Origin: an uncultured Brachyspira sp.
Lineage (GTDB): Bacteria > Spirochaetota > Brachyspiria > Brachyspirales > Brachyspiraceae
DNA: 46,769 nt
NCBI RefSeq assembly: GCF_944390845.1
Contig: NZ_CALXRM010000023.1
Location: 1 to 46,769 of the forward strand
Direction: 5' to 3'
Made by a program: the position numbers and the translations under genes. The notes under the pieces are model-generated. The model worked only from the letters and a program-made list of their open reading frames with translations. It was not told where the DNA came from and did no database searches. This document shows positions 26,366-36,337 of this stretch, one piece after another (positions within the stretch are counted from its first letter, which is position 1; the number at the start of each line of letters is the position of its first letter).

Positions 26366-27274
26366 TTATTTATTATTATCCCTAAAAAATAAATTTACAA
26401 GTAAAAAAGAAATCAATGCTATAATAGATAAAATAATACATATTGAAGCCCCCAATCCTGCATTTCTATCTGAAACTATTAAATTGGAACCGAATAATTG
26501 AAAATACATATATATTTTAGGAGTAATTGTTCCAGGTTCAGGATCTAAAGGCGAGAATATTTGAGACCATACAAACATTCCGAAAGCTTCTATACTCCAG
26601 ATTACTATTGCACTTTTTATTGCATTTAATGTTAAAGGCAATGTAATTTTAAAAAATTTATCAAAAGAATTTGCACCGTCTATAGATGCAGAATCATATA
26701 ATGCTATTGGTATAGATTCCATAGAAGCACAAAACATTACCATAAAATATCCAACATTAGAAAAAGAATATGCAATCAGTAATGAAATGAATATATAATT
26801 AGGAGAAGCCCATTTTATATCAGCCAAATTTTGAAGCCCTATTAAAGTAAAAAATGATTTTAAAAAACCATAATCAGGCTGATAAAAATAATAAATCCAC
26901 ATAGTAGCCAAAGCAACAGAAGATATTATATTAGGCAGATAAATTATTGTTTTAAAAAATGATTTTAATTTCATATCTTGAGCTGTAAGTATAGATGCGA
27001 AAAAAAGAGATATAGAAAAAACTATTAATCCGCCTACAAGCCATATAATAAAAACATTTTTTAATGATTTTAAAAATAGTTTACTTTGAAATAAAAATAT
27101 AAAATTATCTATTCCTACGAATTTCCAGTTCATTATGCTGTCTGATATTGTTTCAACACAAAATAAACTCATGATACCAGTTCTAATTACAGGATACAAG
27201 AATGCTATTAGAAATATAATTATTGCTGGTAATACAAATATTACAGCTGTTATTTTTCTATATTTTTTATACAT
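26366..27274 (-). CDS. Sugar ABC transporter permease (MalF/UgpA-like)
   Basis: About 302 residues from the preferred ATG at 27272-27274 (MYKKYRKITAV), which has TTAGAG at SD distance; an in-frame ATG at 27301 would add nine residues and overlaps an intercistronic stem-loop. Six membrane segments. The EAA loop is IPIALYDSASIDGANSFDKFFKITLPLTLN, CUT1 type. Pairs with the downstream MalG-like subunit to form the membrane channel. Confidence 0.92.
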   Translation of the reverse strand: MYKKYRKITAVIFVLPAIIIFLIAFLYPVIRTGIMSLFCVETISDSIMNWKFVGIDNFIFLFQSKLFLKSLKNVFIIWLVGGLIVFSISLFFASILTAQDMKLKSFFKTIIYLPNIISSVALATMWIYYFYQPDYGFLKSFFTLIGLQNLADIKWASPNYIFISLLIAYSFSNVGYFMVMFCASMESIPIALYDSASIDGANSFDKFFKITLPLTLNAIKSAIVIWSIEAFGMFVWSQIFSPLDPEPGTITPKIYMYFQLFGSNLIVSDRNAGLGASICIILSIIALISFLLVNLFFRDNNK

Positions 27275-27300
27275 AATATTATACTCTAAAATAATTGACA

Positions 27301-27342
27301 TGCTGTATTAATTAGCATTATAAATACTAAAAATATACAGCA
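27301..27342 (-). other. Intercistronic stem-loop after the binding-protein gene
   Basis: TGCTGTAT (27301-27308) pairs with ATACAGCA (27335-27342) without a T-run. Such stem-loops downstream of binding-protein genes typically protect the upstream message so that more binding protein than permease is made; that role is inferred. Confidence 0.5.
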
Positions 27343-27374
27343 TATCTAATTTATTTAATTAATTATTTTTTATT

Positions 27375-28625
27375 TTATTTTTTCATTTCAGCAATAAATT
27401 CTTCTGCTGTTATTTGACCTGACATTAATTTTATAACATTAGCATTTATTATAGGAGTTTTTTCTGTATTAACATCTATTCCTCCATCTAAAGGATAATA
27501 TTTACCTAATTTAGGGAATATTTCTTTAGTATCTTCAAGCTGTTTTGTCCAATATGTACTTGTGCTTGAAACAGGAAGAGCATAAGAACGTTTTGCTATT
27601 TCTTCGTCCCATTTTCCAGTAGTAAGATGTACTATAAGATCAAAAATTTCTTTTGGATATTTAGTATCTTTATTTATTTGGAATGACTGACTTCCATAAT
27701 GCATATCATAAAGTCCGTCAGTGCCGCCTTCTACTGTAGGATAAGGGAAATGTCCCCATTCAAAATCTTCGCCTGCAGTTTCCATTACAAAATTAGGAAC
27801 CCAAGTACCATTTAAGAACATTGCAGCTTCTCCTCTTGCTAATTCATGTCTTCCTGCAGGGAATTTATTTCCAGCAACTTTAGGAGATATATATCCTAAT
27901 TCTACCATTTCCTGCCAATCTTTAGCTGCTTTTAATACTGTAGGATCATCCCATAAACCTTCTGTAACTACTTTTTGAACGAATTCTGTTCCTTTATATT
28001 TAGCCATATGGTATCCTAATAAAGCATTAATTTCAGCATCATCATCAGTAATAGGCGGTATTCCTAATGCTTTTATTTTAGCACAAGCATCTTTAAATTC
28101 CTGCCAAGTTTCTGGTACTTTTTCTATTCCTGCCTCTCTAAATATTTTTTTGTTATAATTAAATAAGAATACAAAAGGCTGATAAGGAATAGCATATAAT
28201 GAACCATCTGAAGAAAAAGATCTTCCTAAATCTAGTAATGATTTTATAATAACATCTTCATAAGGTTTTCCGCCTGTAGTATCATAAACATTAGTGATAT
28301 AGTCATCTAATTTTAATGCATATTTTCCCCAGTTTTTGGTTGTTCTTTCTATATTTTCATCCCAGAAATCTATAGTTTGACCATTGTCTAATGCAGGCTG
28401 AAGTGTTTTTCTTATTTCTCGGCCATTAAAATTTATCTCTACTTCTATATCAGGATGTTTTGCCATATAATCTTCAATGGCTGCTTTCACTGCTTGACCT
28501 TGAGATTCTGTTTCATTCCACATTGACCAATAAACAATTTTTTTCTTTTCTGAACCATTTCCGCCGGAACATGATGGCAAAAATAAAATTAAAGATAAAG
28601 ATAGAATAAGTAAAATTCTTTTCAT
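27375..28625 (-). CDS. Sugar ABC transporter substrate-binding lipoprotein
   Basis: 416 residues from ATG 28623-28625, which has GGAGG at SD distance; a TTG 18 bases upstream lies inside that SD and is not the start. Signal peptide with lipobox LPSC, then a Gly/Ser linker. The body is a family 1 extracellular solute-binding fold (SBP_bac_1): YWSMWNETESQGQAVKAAI near the N-terminus, YAIPYQPFVFLFNYNKKIF, ETWQEFKDACAKIKA, RGEAAMFLNGTWVPNF and YGSQSFQINKDTKYP. Aromatic residues suit carbohydrate binding. First gene of the three-gene uptake operon; ligand unknown. Confidence 0.93.
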   Translation of the reverse strand: MKRILLILSLSLILFLPSCSGGNGSEKKKIVYWSMWNETESQGQAVKAAIEDYMAKHPDIEVEINFNGREIRKTLQPALDNGQTIDFWDENIERTTKNWGKYALKLDDYITNVYDTTGGKPYEDVIIKSLLDLGRSFSSDGSLYAIPYQPFVFLFNYNKKIFREAGIEKVPETWQEFKDACAKIKALGIPPITDDDAEINALLGYHMAKYKGTEFVQKVVTEGLWDDPTVLKAAKDWQEMVELGYISPKVAGNKFPAGRHELARGEAAMFLNGTWVPNFVMETAGEDFEWGHFPYPTVEGGTDGLYDMHYGSQSFQINKDTKYPKEIFDLIVHLTTGKWDEEIAKRSYALPVSSTSTYWTKQLEDTKEIFPKLGKYYPLDGGIDVNTEKTPIINANVIKLMSGQITAEEFIAEMKK

Positions 28626-28748
28626 AATAAAATTATCCTCCAAAAATATTTTTTATTTTTTTATTATGATTATTATTTATATAATTTTATATAAATTTCT
28701 TCTGTATGTAATAAATTAATGATTTATTATATTATTGATGTTTGTAAA

Positions 28749-28765
28749 ATAGATGACCCATCTAT
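28749..28765. promoter_or_regulatory. Perfect palindrome, possible operator of the sugar transporter
   Basis: ATAGATG-ACC-CATCTAT, a 7-bp inverted repeat about 125 bases upstream of the binding-protein ATG. It stands out in an AT-only region and could be a repressor site or leader hairpin. Confidence 0.35.
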
Positions 28766-28768
28766 TGA

Positions 28769-28837
28769 TTAGAAAATTTGAGGGAAATGGTATTTGTAAA
28801 TGAAATAGTTTTTATTGATTTTTTCAAAAATTTTCAT
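28769..28837 (-). CDS. Possible 22-codon leader ORF upstream of the sugar ABC operon
   Basis: ATG at 28835-28837 with AAGGG eight bases upstream; begins MKIFEKINKNYF and is rich in Lys, Tyr and Phe. It lies within the leader expected from the promoter at 28869-28897. GGTATTT before it can pair with AAATACC inside it. Such a short frame can arise by chance in this AT-rich DNA. Confidence 0.25.
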   Translation of the reverse strand: MKIFEKINKNYFIYKYHFPQIF

Positions 28838-28868
28838 AAAAAATACCCTTAAGATTTTATTGGTATGC

Positions 28869-28897
28869 ATCTTAAATTATTATCATTAAAAAGTCAA
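28869..28897 (-). promoter_or_regulatory. Candidate promoter of the sugar ABC operon
   Basis: Minus strand TTGACT (28892-28897), 17 bases, TAAGAT (28869-28874). It implies a leader of about 240 bases carrying a small ORF and a palindrome. The remaining gene-free sequence up to murJ (28898-29184) is almost only A and T with no convincing signal. Confidence 0.4.
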
Positions 28898-29184
28898 TTA
28901 CGATATAAAAAATTATATACAAAATATTAAATAATCATTATTTATTTTTTTATGAAAATATATTTTATTATAGTTTATAATATAAAATTAAAAATATTTA
29001 TATTAAAAATAGTTTATCAATATTATTTGAATTTTATAAAATTAATTGTAAAAAATATTATGTTAAGTAAAATATCCTGATTGTTTTTTATTATTTTTTA
29101 ATTTATAGTTTTATAATATATTTAATATTCTGTTATTATTAAACATTATATAGGAATTTTTAAAAAATATAATTTAGAGGAAAT

Positions 29185-30798
29185 ATGTCAGAAAATAAAA
29201 CAGTAAGCAAAGAGAAAATAGCCAAATCATCATTAAAAATGTCATTAGTAACTACAGTAAGTAGGGTATTCGGACTTGTAAGAGATCAAATACAGGCTGC
29301 TCTGCTTGGAACTACATTTATAGCTGATGCTTTTGCAATAGGATTTATACTTCCTAATCTTTTAAGGCGTTTATTTGCCGAAGGTAATATGGTAGCTAGT
29401 TTTATACCAGTTTTTACTGAGCTTGAAAAAGAAAAGGGTATAGAAGAATCAAAAAAGTTTTTTAGAGCAATTTTTACATTATTAGGACTAATATTAATAG
29501 TAATTGTTGCTATTGGTATCATAATTTCTCCTTTATTGGTTAATATACTTTATAAATCTGGTAAGGATAATATAGAAGCATTAAAATTAGCTACTGATTT
29601 ATCAAGAATAATGTTTCCTTATCTTCTATTTATATCTTTGGCAGCACTTATGCAGGGAGTACTCAATATAAGAGGATATTACTCCATATCAGCAGCAAGT
29701 CCTATACTTTTAAATACCGTAATTATATCTATGGCTCTATTTTTTAAATTCTTTTTGCCTGATTTCTTTAATAATATGGCTTATGTATTTGCATTTGCTG
29801 TTCTTTTAGGAGGGTTTGTACAATTTATATATCAAATGCCGTTTGTACATAAGCAAGGATTTACTTTTACGCCTAATTTTAATTTTAAAGACCCTTATGT
29901 TATAAGAATGATAAAATTATTTGCTCCCGGTATTTTTGGGGCTAGCATATATCAGATAAATTTATTAGTATCCACTGCTTTTGCCGGTGCCATTGGAGAG
30001 GGTAGGGTTTCTGCTGTTACTTTTGCTACAAGAATACATGAATTTGTTTTAGGTGTTTTTGCTGTTAGTGTGGCAACTGTTATGCTTCCTACTTTAAGTA
30101 AGTTAATAGCGGATAAGAAAAAAGATGAGGCTGTTGAAACTTTGGGTTATTCTCTTAGACTTGTTGCATTGGTTACTATTCCTGCAACTTTTGGTTTTGT
30201 GGTTCTTGGAAAGGAAATTGTAAGAATGATATTTGAATATGGGGCATTTTCTTCAAAATCTACATATTTAGTATCAAGTGCTTTAAGATATTTATCTATA
30301 TCTTTATTCTTTGTGGCAAGCTACAGAATACTTGTACAGTCATTTTATGCTATGAAGGATATGAAAACACCAGTTTATATAGCCTTTTTTACCTTCATTA
30401 TTAATGCTGTTAGTAATTATTTATGTGTTTATGTATTTAAATTCGATATTATAGGAATATCTATATCAAGTGTTATTGCAAATATTGTATCTTTTTGTAT
30501 ACTATATGTATTGCTTATGAAGAGAATGACTGTGAAATCGATAGTAAATAAGAAACTTGAAGTTGTAAAAACTTTGATATCCAGTTTGTTTATGGCAGGA
30601 TCTGTTTATGGTGTGAAGTATTATTTATTATCAGGAACAGGAGATTCTAGGATATTTTTTATATTTAAGGTATTTATAGTAATATTATTAGGAGTTTTAT
30701 CATATTCTATTATTAATTTAATATTAAAAAATGATGATTTTCTTTCTTTTGTTAATATGTTTAAAGGAAAATTATTTAGAAAGTTTATTAAAAAATAG
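29185..30798 (+). CDS. murJ: Lipid II flippase MurJ (MviN family)
   Basis: 537 residues with about fourteen hydrophobic segments. The N-terminus SLKMSLVTTVSRVFGLVRDQIQAALLG, then ADAFAIGFILPNLLRRLFAEGNMVASFIPVF, is the MurJ signature including the cavity arginines; RVSAVTFATRIHEFVLGVFAVSVATVMLPTLS marks the second half. It moves lipid-linked peptidoglycan precursor across the inner membrane and is normally essential. SD AGAGGAAAT precedes the ATG. It is 78 bases upstream of the large chemoreceptor gene on the same strand. Confidence 0.95.
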   Translation: MSENKTVSKEKIAKSSLKMSLVTTVSRVFGLVRDQIQAALLGTTFIADAFAIGFILPNLLRRLFAEGNMVASFIPVFTELEKEKGIEESKKFFRAIFTLLGLILIVIVAIGIIISPLLVNILYKSGKDNIEALKLATDLSRIMFPYLLFISLAALMQGVLNIRGYYSISAASPILLNTVIISMALFFKFFLPDFFNNMAYVFAFAVLLGGFVQFIYQMPFVHKQGFTFTPNFNFKDPYVIRMIKLFAPGIFGASIYQINLLVSTAFAGAIGEGRVSAVTFATRIHEFVLGVFAVSVATVMLPTLSKLIADKKKDEAVETLGYSLRLVALVTIPATFGFVVLGKEIVRMIFEYGAFSSKSTYLVSSALRYLSISLFFVASYRILVQSFYAMKDMKTPVYIAFFTFIINAVSNYLCVYVFKFDIIGISISSVIANIVSFCILYVLLMKRMTVKSIVNKKLEVVKTLISSLFMAGSVYGVKYYLLSGTGDSRIFFIFKVFIVILLGVLSYSIINLILKNDDFLSFVNMFKGKLFRKFIKK

Positions 30799-30876
30799 TA
30801 TATATCTCTCTCAATAATAAATTGTAAATATCCGATAAGTTAAGCAGTAATTTTTTTATAATATAAGGTTTTTTTT

Positions 30877-33774
30877 ATGAGTCTAAAAAATAAAGTACTT
30901 TTACTTGTTATTATTGTTGTAATTTTGGCATTATCGCCTACGATTTTTATAAATACAAAAACTAATAAGGAAGCTTTATATAATTCTGCTATGAATGTTT
31001 CGCAGAACTATTTCTATGATGTAGGCTCAACATTTGAAAATATTTTTTCATCTACAAGTGTTGGTACAGTTTCTTTGGCAGATATAGCTACTGTGTCTTA
31101 TGATTTATATTCTACCGGAACTGTTACTGATGTAGCTACTAACCTTAGAAAAATTATTTACAGATTCCATAAATCTCAAACAGCATTGCATCATGTTATA
31201 GCAAACGGTATATATTTTGAGCCGGATGTTATAGATAATAATCCTTATATGAGAGGACTTTATTCATTATATCTATATGATGTAGGCAATACTGGAGATA
31301 TGCATCCTAAAATTGAAAATTCTACTGATAATTATGTTGAACATGAATTCTATTCTTTAGCACTTCCAAATAACTGGAACAGAGAATCTAAAAGACCTAG
31401 AAGTATTTATTATTCTTCACCTTATTTAAAGAATATTGATAAGCCTCAAAAAGTTATTTCTTTTTCTTCTCCTATTTATTCTAGTATAAATAATAATCTT
31501 ATAGGAGTATCTTTATCAGATCTTTCTTTAGATATAGCTTATGAAATGCTTACTAATATAGTAAAAACAGGTCCTTTTAATACTGTAATTTTTGATTCAA
31601 GAAATAGAAAAATAGTTTATCATGATAATCCTAATTTTATACTTAGTAATTTAAAAGAAATAGAATGGATTGATACAATAGTAAATAATACAACATTCTA
31701 TACAAATACAAGAGTAAGAGAAAATTATCAGGTTGGAGATCAGAATTATACATTATTCTTTAGACAATTTGATAATGGATTCTATAATATATTTATGTCC
31801 GTTCCTACAAGTTTCTTCTATAATGTTTTAGAGACAACTAATAATACTATATTCTTTATATTGATAGTGGCAGTAATTGTTATTATAGTTGTATTGAATA
31901 TAACTATACCTATATCTTTAAAACCTTTAGATAAAATATCTCAGGAATTGGAATCCGGCGTATTTGACAATAATATATTTGTAAATGTAAGTAAAATTCA
32001 TTCAAGAGATTCATTAGGAGATTTAAGTACTTGGATAAGAATATTCTTTGATATGGTTCAGCATGTATTTTCAAGTGTATCAAAAACTTTAAAGGTATCG
32101 AAAGAACAAAGCAATGCTTTGAAAGACAGAATGTCAAATATTACCGAAGCTGCTGGTGCTATGACAGAAAATGTTACTATGATAATAGATAATATATCAT
32201 CTCAGCAAACAGAGTTTAAGCATGTAGAAAGCAGTAATTTGGAAATATATAAAATTATAGCTTCAAGTTTGGCTGAATTAGTTTCCATTGATGATATGAC
32301 TAATAATCTTCAAAGTAAGATTGATGATCAGTCTGTAAGTTTGAATCAAATAAATTCTTTAACTATGAGTATGCAGAAGGATATGCAGGAAGTATCAATT
32401 TCAGTAGGAAAGGCTAAAGAAGAATCAGAACAGGTTGTTTCTTTGGCAGAAGATAGTAAAGAGAAAATAGTAAAAACAGAAAACATTACAAAATCATTGA
32501 TATCTTCTATAAGAGGTATTACAGACTTCGTAAATTCAACTATAGATATATCTCAGCAAACTAACATGTTAGCGATGAATGCCGCTATTGAGGCTGCACA
32601 TGCTGGAGAGCAAGGTAAAGGATTCGCAGTAGTTGCTGAAGAAATTAGAAAATTAGCTACTACTACAAATTTGCAGTCTGAAAAAGCTTGGAAAATATTA
32701 AGAGATATAGAAAAAGAAATGAATCTAATAATGTCAAGTATGACAGAGAGAATAATCACAACAGAAGATATGCTTGCTAAAATGCAAAACTTTGTTAATA
32801 CTATGAACAGAGTAAAAAAAGTTGCTGATGAGAAATATGATTCAACAAAAGAGATTAGCGTTTCTATAGAAAGTTTGTATGATGCTGTTAAAGTAATTAA
32901 AGAACAATATACAGATTTACATGGAAGAATTTCTATAGCAAAAGATGATTTAGTAAACCTTTCTGATTTCTCTAAGAAAAATGATGAAGCTATGAAGCTT
33001 GTATCACAAAATACAGATGATATAGTTTCAAAAACTCAGGATATGGGAAATCAAATAGGACATGTATTTGATCTTATAAAAGAAATAGAACAGCTTTCTA
33101 ATGTAGCAAGCGATTCAGTTGATATGTTAGAAAATGAAATGTCTAATTATGTTATAAAAGACTTTGAAGAGGTTATTAAAGAGAAAATAAAAATTATCAA
33201 TGAAGGTGACAGAGCTTACGGAAGACAAGCATTCGTTCAAAGTATTTATAAATTTGTTGTAGCAACTTTTGGTAAAGAAAAATTCCAAAAATTGTTGGAA
33301 CAAATGCCAGATGAATGCAGATATATATTTAAAGATATTACTAAAACTAAATTTAGAAAAAAATATCCTTTATCATCTTCATGTTTCATACCTATGACTT
33401 CTATAATGGACGAATTCTATGAAGGTTCAAGAGAGGGTATAAGAGAGAAAGCTAGATATGACTTTAAAAGATTTTCTTTCTTTACAAAATTACTTATTAA
33501 AGTTTCAAAAAGAAATACTTTAGCTGATATATTTATTAATTTCAATAAGAAGATGTTTAAAAATATTCATATAGAACCAGTTAAGGCTGAAAAGAAACGT
33601 ATAATTTATCATTTACATTATTTCCCTAACTATGATTCTATGATAGAAACTTATTATGATGAAATAATAAAAAATATATTCAGATTCAAATATCCTAACG
33701 GTTCTAAAGTAAAAATGACTAAGTCTATAAGCAAAGGTTATATATATACTGAATATATTGTAACTTGGCAGTAA
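30877..33774 (+). CDS. Methyl-accepting chemotaxis protein with 200-residue C-terminal extension
   Basis: 965 residues, about 300 more than usual. TM1 8-25, large periplasmic CACHE-like sensor about 30-310, TM2 about 318-343, HAMP-like region, then a signalling domain with tip [35 protein letters not shown] (about 556-592), which differs from the five tandem receptors (MAAIEAAH, GKG, EEIRKLA) and is thus another receptor class. After the coiled coil (to about 765) comes a globular C-terminal domain: [54 protein letters not shown], then a basic beta-rich end. This resembles the alpha/beta DUF2378/V4R-like domains; the match is by pattern only. A strong terminator follows. Confidence 0.9.
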   Translation: MSLKNKVLLLVIIVVILALSPTIFINTKTNKEALYNSAMNVSQNYFYDVGSTFENIFSSTSVGTVSLADIATVSYDLYSTGTVTDVATNLRKIIYRFHKSQTALHHVIANGIYFEPDVIDNNPYMRGLYSLYLYDVGNTGDMHPKIENSTDNYVEHEFYSLALPNNWNRESKRPRSIYYSSPYLKNIDKPQKVISFSSPIYSSINNNLIGVSLSDLSLDIAYEMLTNIVKTGPFNTVIFDSRNRKIVYHDNPNFILSNLKEIEWIDTIVNNTTFYTNTRVRENYQVGDQNYTLFFRQFDNGFYNIFMSVPTSFFYNVLETTNNTIFFILIVAVIVIIVVLNITIPISLKPLDKISQELESGVFDNNIFVNVSKIHSRDSLGDLSTWIRIFFDMVQHVFSSVSKTLKVSKEQSNALKDRMSNITEAAGAMTENVTMIIDNISSQQTEFKHVESSNLEIYKIIASSLAELVSIDDMTNNLQSKIDDQSVSLNQINSLTMSMQKDMQEVSISVGKAKEESEQVVSLAEDSKEKIVKTENITKSLISSIRGITDFVNSTIDISQQTNMLAMNAAIEAAHAGEQGKGFAVVAEEIRKLATTTNLQSEKAWKILRDIEKEMNLIMSSMTERIITTEDMLAKMQNFVNTMNRVKKVADEKYDSTKEISVSIESLYDAVKVIKEQYTDLHGRISIAKDDLVNLSDFSKKNDEAMKLVSQNTDDIVSKTQDMGNQIGHVFDLIKEIEQLSNVASDSVDMLENEMSNYVIKDFEEVIKEKIKIINEGDRAYGRQAFVQSIYKFVVATFGKEKFQKLLEQMPDECRYIFKDITKTKFRKKYPLSSSCFIPMTSIMDEFYEGSREGIREKARYDFKRFSFFTKLLIKVSKRNTLADIFINFNKKMFKNIHIEPVKAEKKRIIYHLHYFPNYDSMIETYYDEIIKNIFRFKYPNGSKVKMTKSISKGYIYTEYIVTWQ

Positions 33775-33796
33775 TAAAAATATTATTTTTATAAAT

Positions 33797-33834
33797 AAAA
33801 GCCTAAATCTGAAATATGATTTAGGCTTTTTTAT
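33797..33834 (+). terminator. Terminator of the 965-residue chemoreceptor gene
   Basis: AAGCCTAAATC pairs with GATTTAGGCTT followed by TTTTATT, about 25 bases after the stop. Confidence 0.85.
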
Positions 33835-33902
33835 TGCTAATGGCTTTTTTATTTTTTCCGATAAAAATAATAGTATATAAAAATTTATTATTAGGATAAA
33901 TT

Positions 33903-34283
33903 ATGAATATAACAGATAAATATAATTTAAGCATGGGAAGTGCTAATTTAACTAGATTAGAAAATACTAAAAAACAGTATTCAAATGCTAAATTTTCTAT
34001 AGAAGAACCAACAGAAAATAATAATAATATTGCATCAAAATATGACAAAGAATTTGAAAAAAATCGTCTTAGAAAAGTTTCTGAAGATTTTGAAGCTTTG
34101 ATGATTAATCAGATGCTAAAAGAAATGAGAAAAACTGTTGATAAAAGCGGTTTAATAGACGGCGGTATGGCAGAGCAAATTTTTGAAGATATGCTTTATG
34201 ATGAATATGCTAAAGAATTTTCAAAAACAAAAACTTTTGGTCTTGCTGATATCATATATAATCAAATGGAAAAATATGTTTAA
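33903..34283 (+). CDS. flgJ: Flagellar rod-binding protein (FlgJ N-terminal domain type)
   Basis: 126 residues. The C-terminal ~75 residues match the rod-binding domain of FlgJ: LRKVSEDFEALMINQMLKEMRKTV, GGMAEQIFEDMLYDEYAKEFSK and FGLADIIYNQM. The muramidase domain of enterobacterial FlgJ is absent, as in many spirochaetes and other bacteria where a separate hydrolase does that job. It caps the periplasmic rod during assembly. The N-terminal ~45 residues are polar and disordered-looking. SD AGGATAAATT upstream. It stands alone here, not in a flagellar operon. Confidence 0.85.
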   Translation: MNITDKYNLSMGSANLTRLENTKKQYSNAKFSIEEPTENNNNIASKYDKEFEKNRLRKVSEDFEALMINQMLKEMRKTVDKSGLIDGGMAEQIFEDMLYDEYAKEFSKTKTFGLADIIYNQMEKYV

Positions 34284-34297
34284 TAAATATATTAATG

Positions 34298-34342
34298 TTA
34301 TTTCTTTTTATGTAATTAATACTTTTACATAAAAAGAAATAA
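34298..34342 (+). terminator. AT-rich hairpin after the FlgJ-like gene
   Basis: TTATTTCTTTTTATGTA pairs with TACATAAAAAGAAATAA, a long stem with few G or C. Possible terminator in both directions. Confidence 0.5.
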
Positions 34343-34375
34343 TGTTTTATTAAAATCATTTATCAATTTTTTAAT

Positions 34376-34816
34376 ATGATAAAAATATTAAAACTCATAT
34401 TAATATCTTTTCTTACCATTTTTATAATTTATGACAGTAATACACATATAAAAATATATGACATACCAATAGGTGAATTATGTCTTATAAGAAAGACTAC
34501 TGGTTTTCCTTGTCCTGCTTGCGGTATGACCAGAGCTCATATTGAATTAATGAAATTAAATTTTAAAAAAGCTTTTTATTATCACCCTTTATTTATTCTT
34601 CCAACTATTATTTTTGCAATTGCTATATTTAGAAATAAATTTAAAATAGCTGATTATATATACAATAATAATTATATAACAATTACTATTTTAATAATAT
34701 TTATTATTGTATATATAGTAAGATTTGTATTATTATTTCCTAATCAAGAACCTTTTACATATAATTATAATAGTGACTTTTATAAAATATTAAAAATCTT
34801 GAAAAATATTATATAA
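34376..34816 (+). CDS. DUF2752 family membrane protein
   Basis: 146 residues with three hydrophobic segments. The family motif CPACGMTRA (about 43-51) is followed by a basic helix LNFKKAFYYHPLF. DUF2752 proteins are small inner-membrane proteins of unknown function; the paired cysteines suggest metal or redox chemistry, unproven. The N-terminus has a signal-like helix. No clear SD; translation probably starts at the ATG 34376 after an AT-rich leader. Confidence 0.75.
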   Translation: MIKILKLILISFLTIFIIYDSNTHIKIYDIPIGELCLIRKTTGFPCPACGMTRAHIELMKLNFKKAFYYHPLFILPTIIFAIAIFRNKFKIADYIYNNNYITITILIIFIIVYIVRFVLLFPNQEPFTYNYNSDFYKILKILKNII

Positions 34817-34982
34817 TTGTTTTCTTTTTTATATAATTAATAAATTAGGATTTTATATTATAGAATATAATTCCGCTAATATTGATCAAATATTATTTTT
34901 TCAAAATCATATTTGTTTGGTTTAAGTTTATGTATTATTTAAACTATAATTGAGGTTGTAATAAAAAAACAGGAATATAAAG

Positions 34983-36281
34983 ATGAGAAATATATTATTA
35001 ATATTATTATGTGTTTTTTTATATTCCCCTCTTTATCCTCAAGAGGAAATGCAATCTGCTCATAAAGAAAAACAGCTTCTTGTAGACAGAGTATTTATTA
35101 TAAGAAAAACTCAGATAAAATCATCTAAAGCTAAGAATATCGCTGAATTAATTAAAGAGTATGCCAATATAGATATTAATAATAAAACAGTCTATTCTCA
35201 ATCAACTTTCATATTGAACGGTGAAATATTAAATAATGAAGAAAAAAGAGTTTATTTATTTTTATATGATAAAAAGAATATAGATTCAATAGATATTAAT
35301 TATTATGTTTTAAGCGGAACAATAGTATATAATATTTTGAGTAAGAAATTTGCTAAATCTGAAGAAATTTTATATGTGAACTTATTGAAAGATGTGAAAA
35401 TGGAAGCAGATAAAACCATCAAATATAAAAAAACACAAACTAATGAAAGCAAATCATCTGGTAAAATGAATTTGCTTGAATATAATTTAAAAAATCAAAA
35501 TAATAGTTCTTTAAAATTTAATTTAGATACTTCCGGAGAAGAAAGAGGTTTCAGCAGTAAAAAAAGTACATCAGCCGATTTCAGGTCCTACGTTAACGGA
35601 AACGTTAATTTTAATATAAGTCCAATAAAACAGATTAGTTTAACAGGAAAATATTTTGTTAATATGCAAACAGATATTGCATTGCTTGGAAAAAGTTATA
35701 CTAATAGCATAAAAAATCAAAATCTCTATCAAGGCGGAAATATTGGTTTATCATTAAAGCCTCATGATATTATTACTGTTGAAGCTATATATTTTATAAG
35801 TGCCAAAAAAGATTTACTTACAAATAATAATCAGTACTTAACAACTCAGGGAAGTAAAACAAGTATAATATTCAATATACCTATAAAAGAAATTAACTCT
35901 ACTATAAAAATAAAGGGTAATTATTCTTATTTAGTCGGTCAGAATTTATATAATGTAAGTGTTCAAAATAATAGTTTGCCTGGTTTGCCAAGACATCAAT
36001 TCAATACATCATTAGAATACATATATAGTAAGAGTAGTGATTTAGAGGCGAGTGTACTCTTTAATGTACAATATATAGGAGATAAATATAATAATACTAC
36101 AAAATCAGAAGTAGATAAATCCTATACCACTTTTGATGTAATAAGTTCTTTTGTATTTAAAAAAGATGTGTCTTTAAGGTTTGGCGTAAAAAATATATTA
36201 GATGTTAAATATGAAACTATCAAAGGATATCCTATATCAAGCAGAGAATATTTTGTAAATGTTTCTGCCAAATTACGATAA
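34983..36281 (+). CDS. Small TonB-receptor-like outer membrane beta-barrel protein
   Basis: 432 residues, far below the 600-900 usual for TonB-dependent receptors. Signal peptide 1-20 (ending YSPLYPQ). Residues about 25-130 (KNIAELIKEYANIDI, FILNGEIL) look like a reduced plug domain; no TonB box is visible. A Lys/Ser-rich linker (about 135-165) leads to amphipathic strands of alternating pattern. The C-terminus is clearly of receptor type: LPGLPRHQFNTSLEYIY, FGVKNILDVKYETIKGYPISSREYFVNVSAKLR, with a terminal aromatic/Arg strand for barrel assembly. Probably an outer-membrane uptake protein or a shrunken receptor relative. Ligand unknown; no transporter genes adjoin it. Confidence 0.6.
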   Translation: MRNILLILLCVFLYSPLYPQEEMQSAHKEKQLLVDRVFIIRKTQIKSSKAKNIAELIKEYANIDINNKTVYSQSTFILNGEILNNEEKRVYLFLYDKKNIDSIDINYYVLSGTIVYNILSKKFAKSEEILYVNLLKDVKMEADKTIKYKKTQTNESKSSGKMNLLEYNLKNQNNSSLKFNLDTSGEERGFSSKKSTSADFRSYVNGNVNFNISPIKQISLTGKYFVNMQTDIALLGKSYTNSIKNQNLYQGGNIGLSLKPHDIITVEAIYFISAKKDLLTNNNQYLTTQGSKTSIIFNIPIKEINSTIKIKGNYSYLVGQNLYNVSVQNNSLPGLPRHQFNTSLEYIYSKSSDLEASVLFNVQYIGDKYNNTTKSEVDKSYTTFDVISSFVFKKDVSLRFGVKNILDVKYETIKGYPISSREYFVNVSAKLR

Positions 36282-36337
36282 TAATTAAGTTATGATTTAA
36301 TATTTATTAATCTATAAAAAATATTTATGGAAATATT

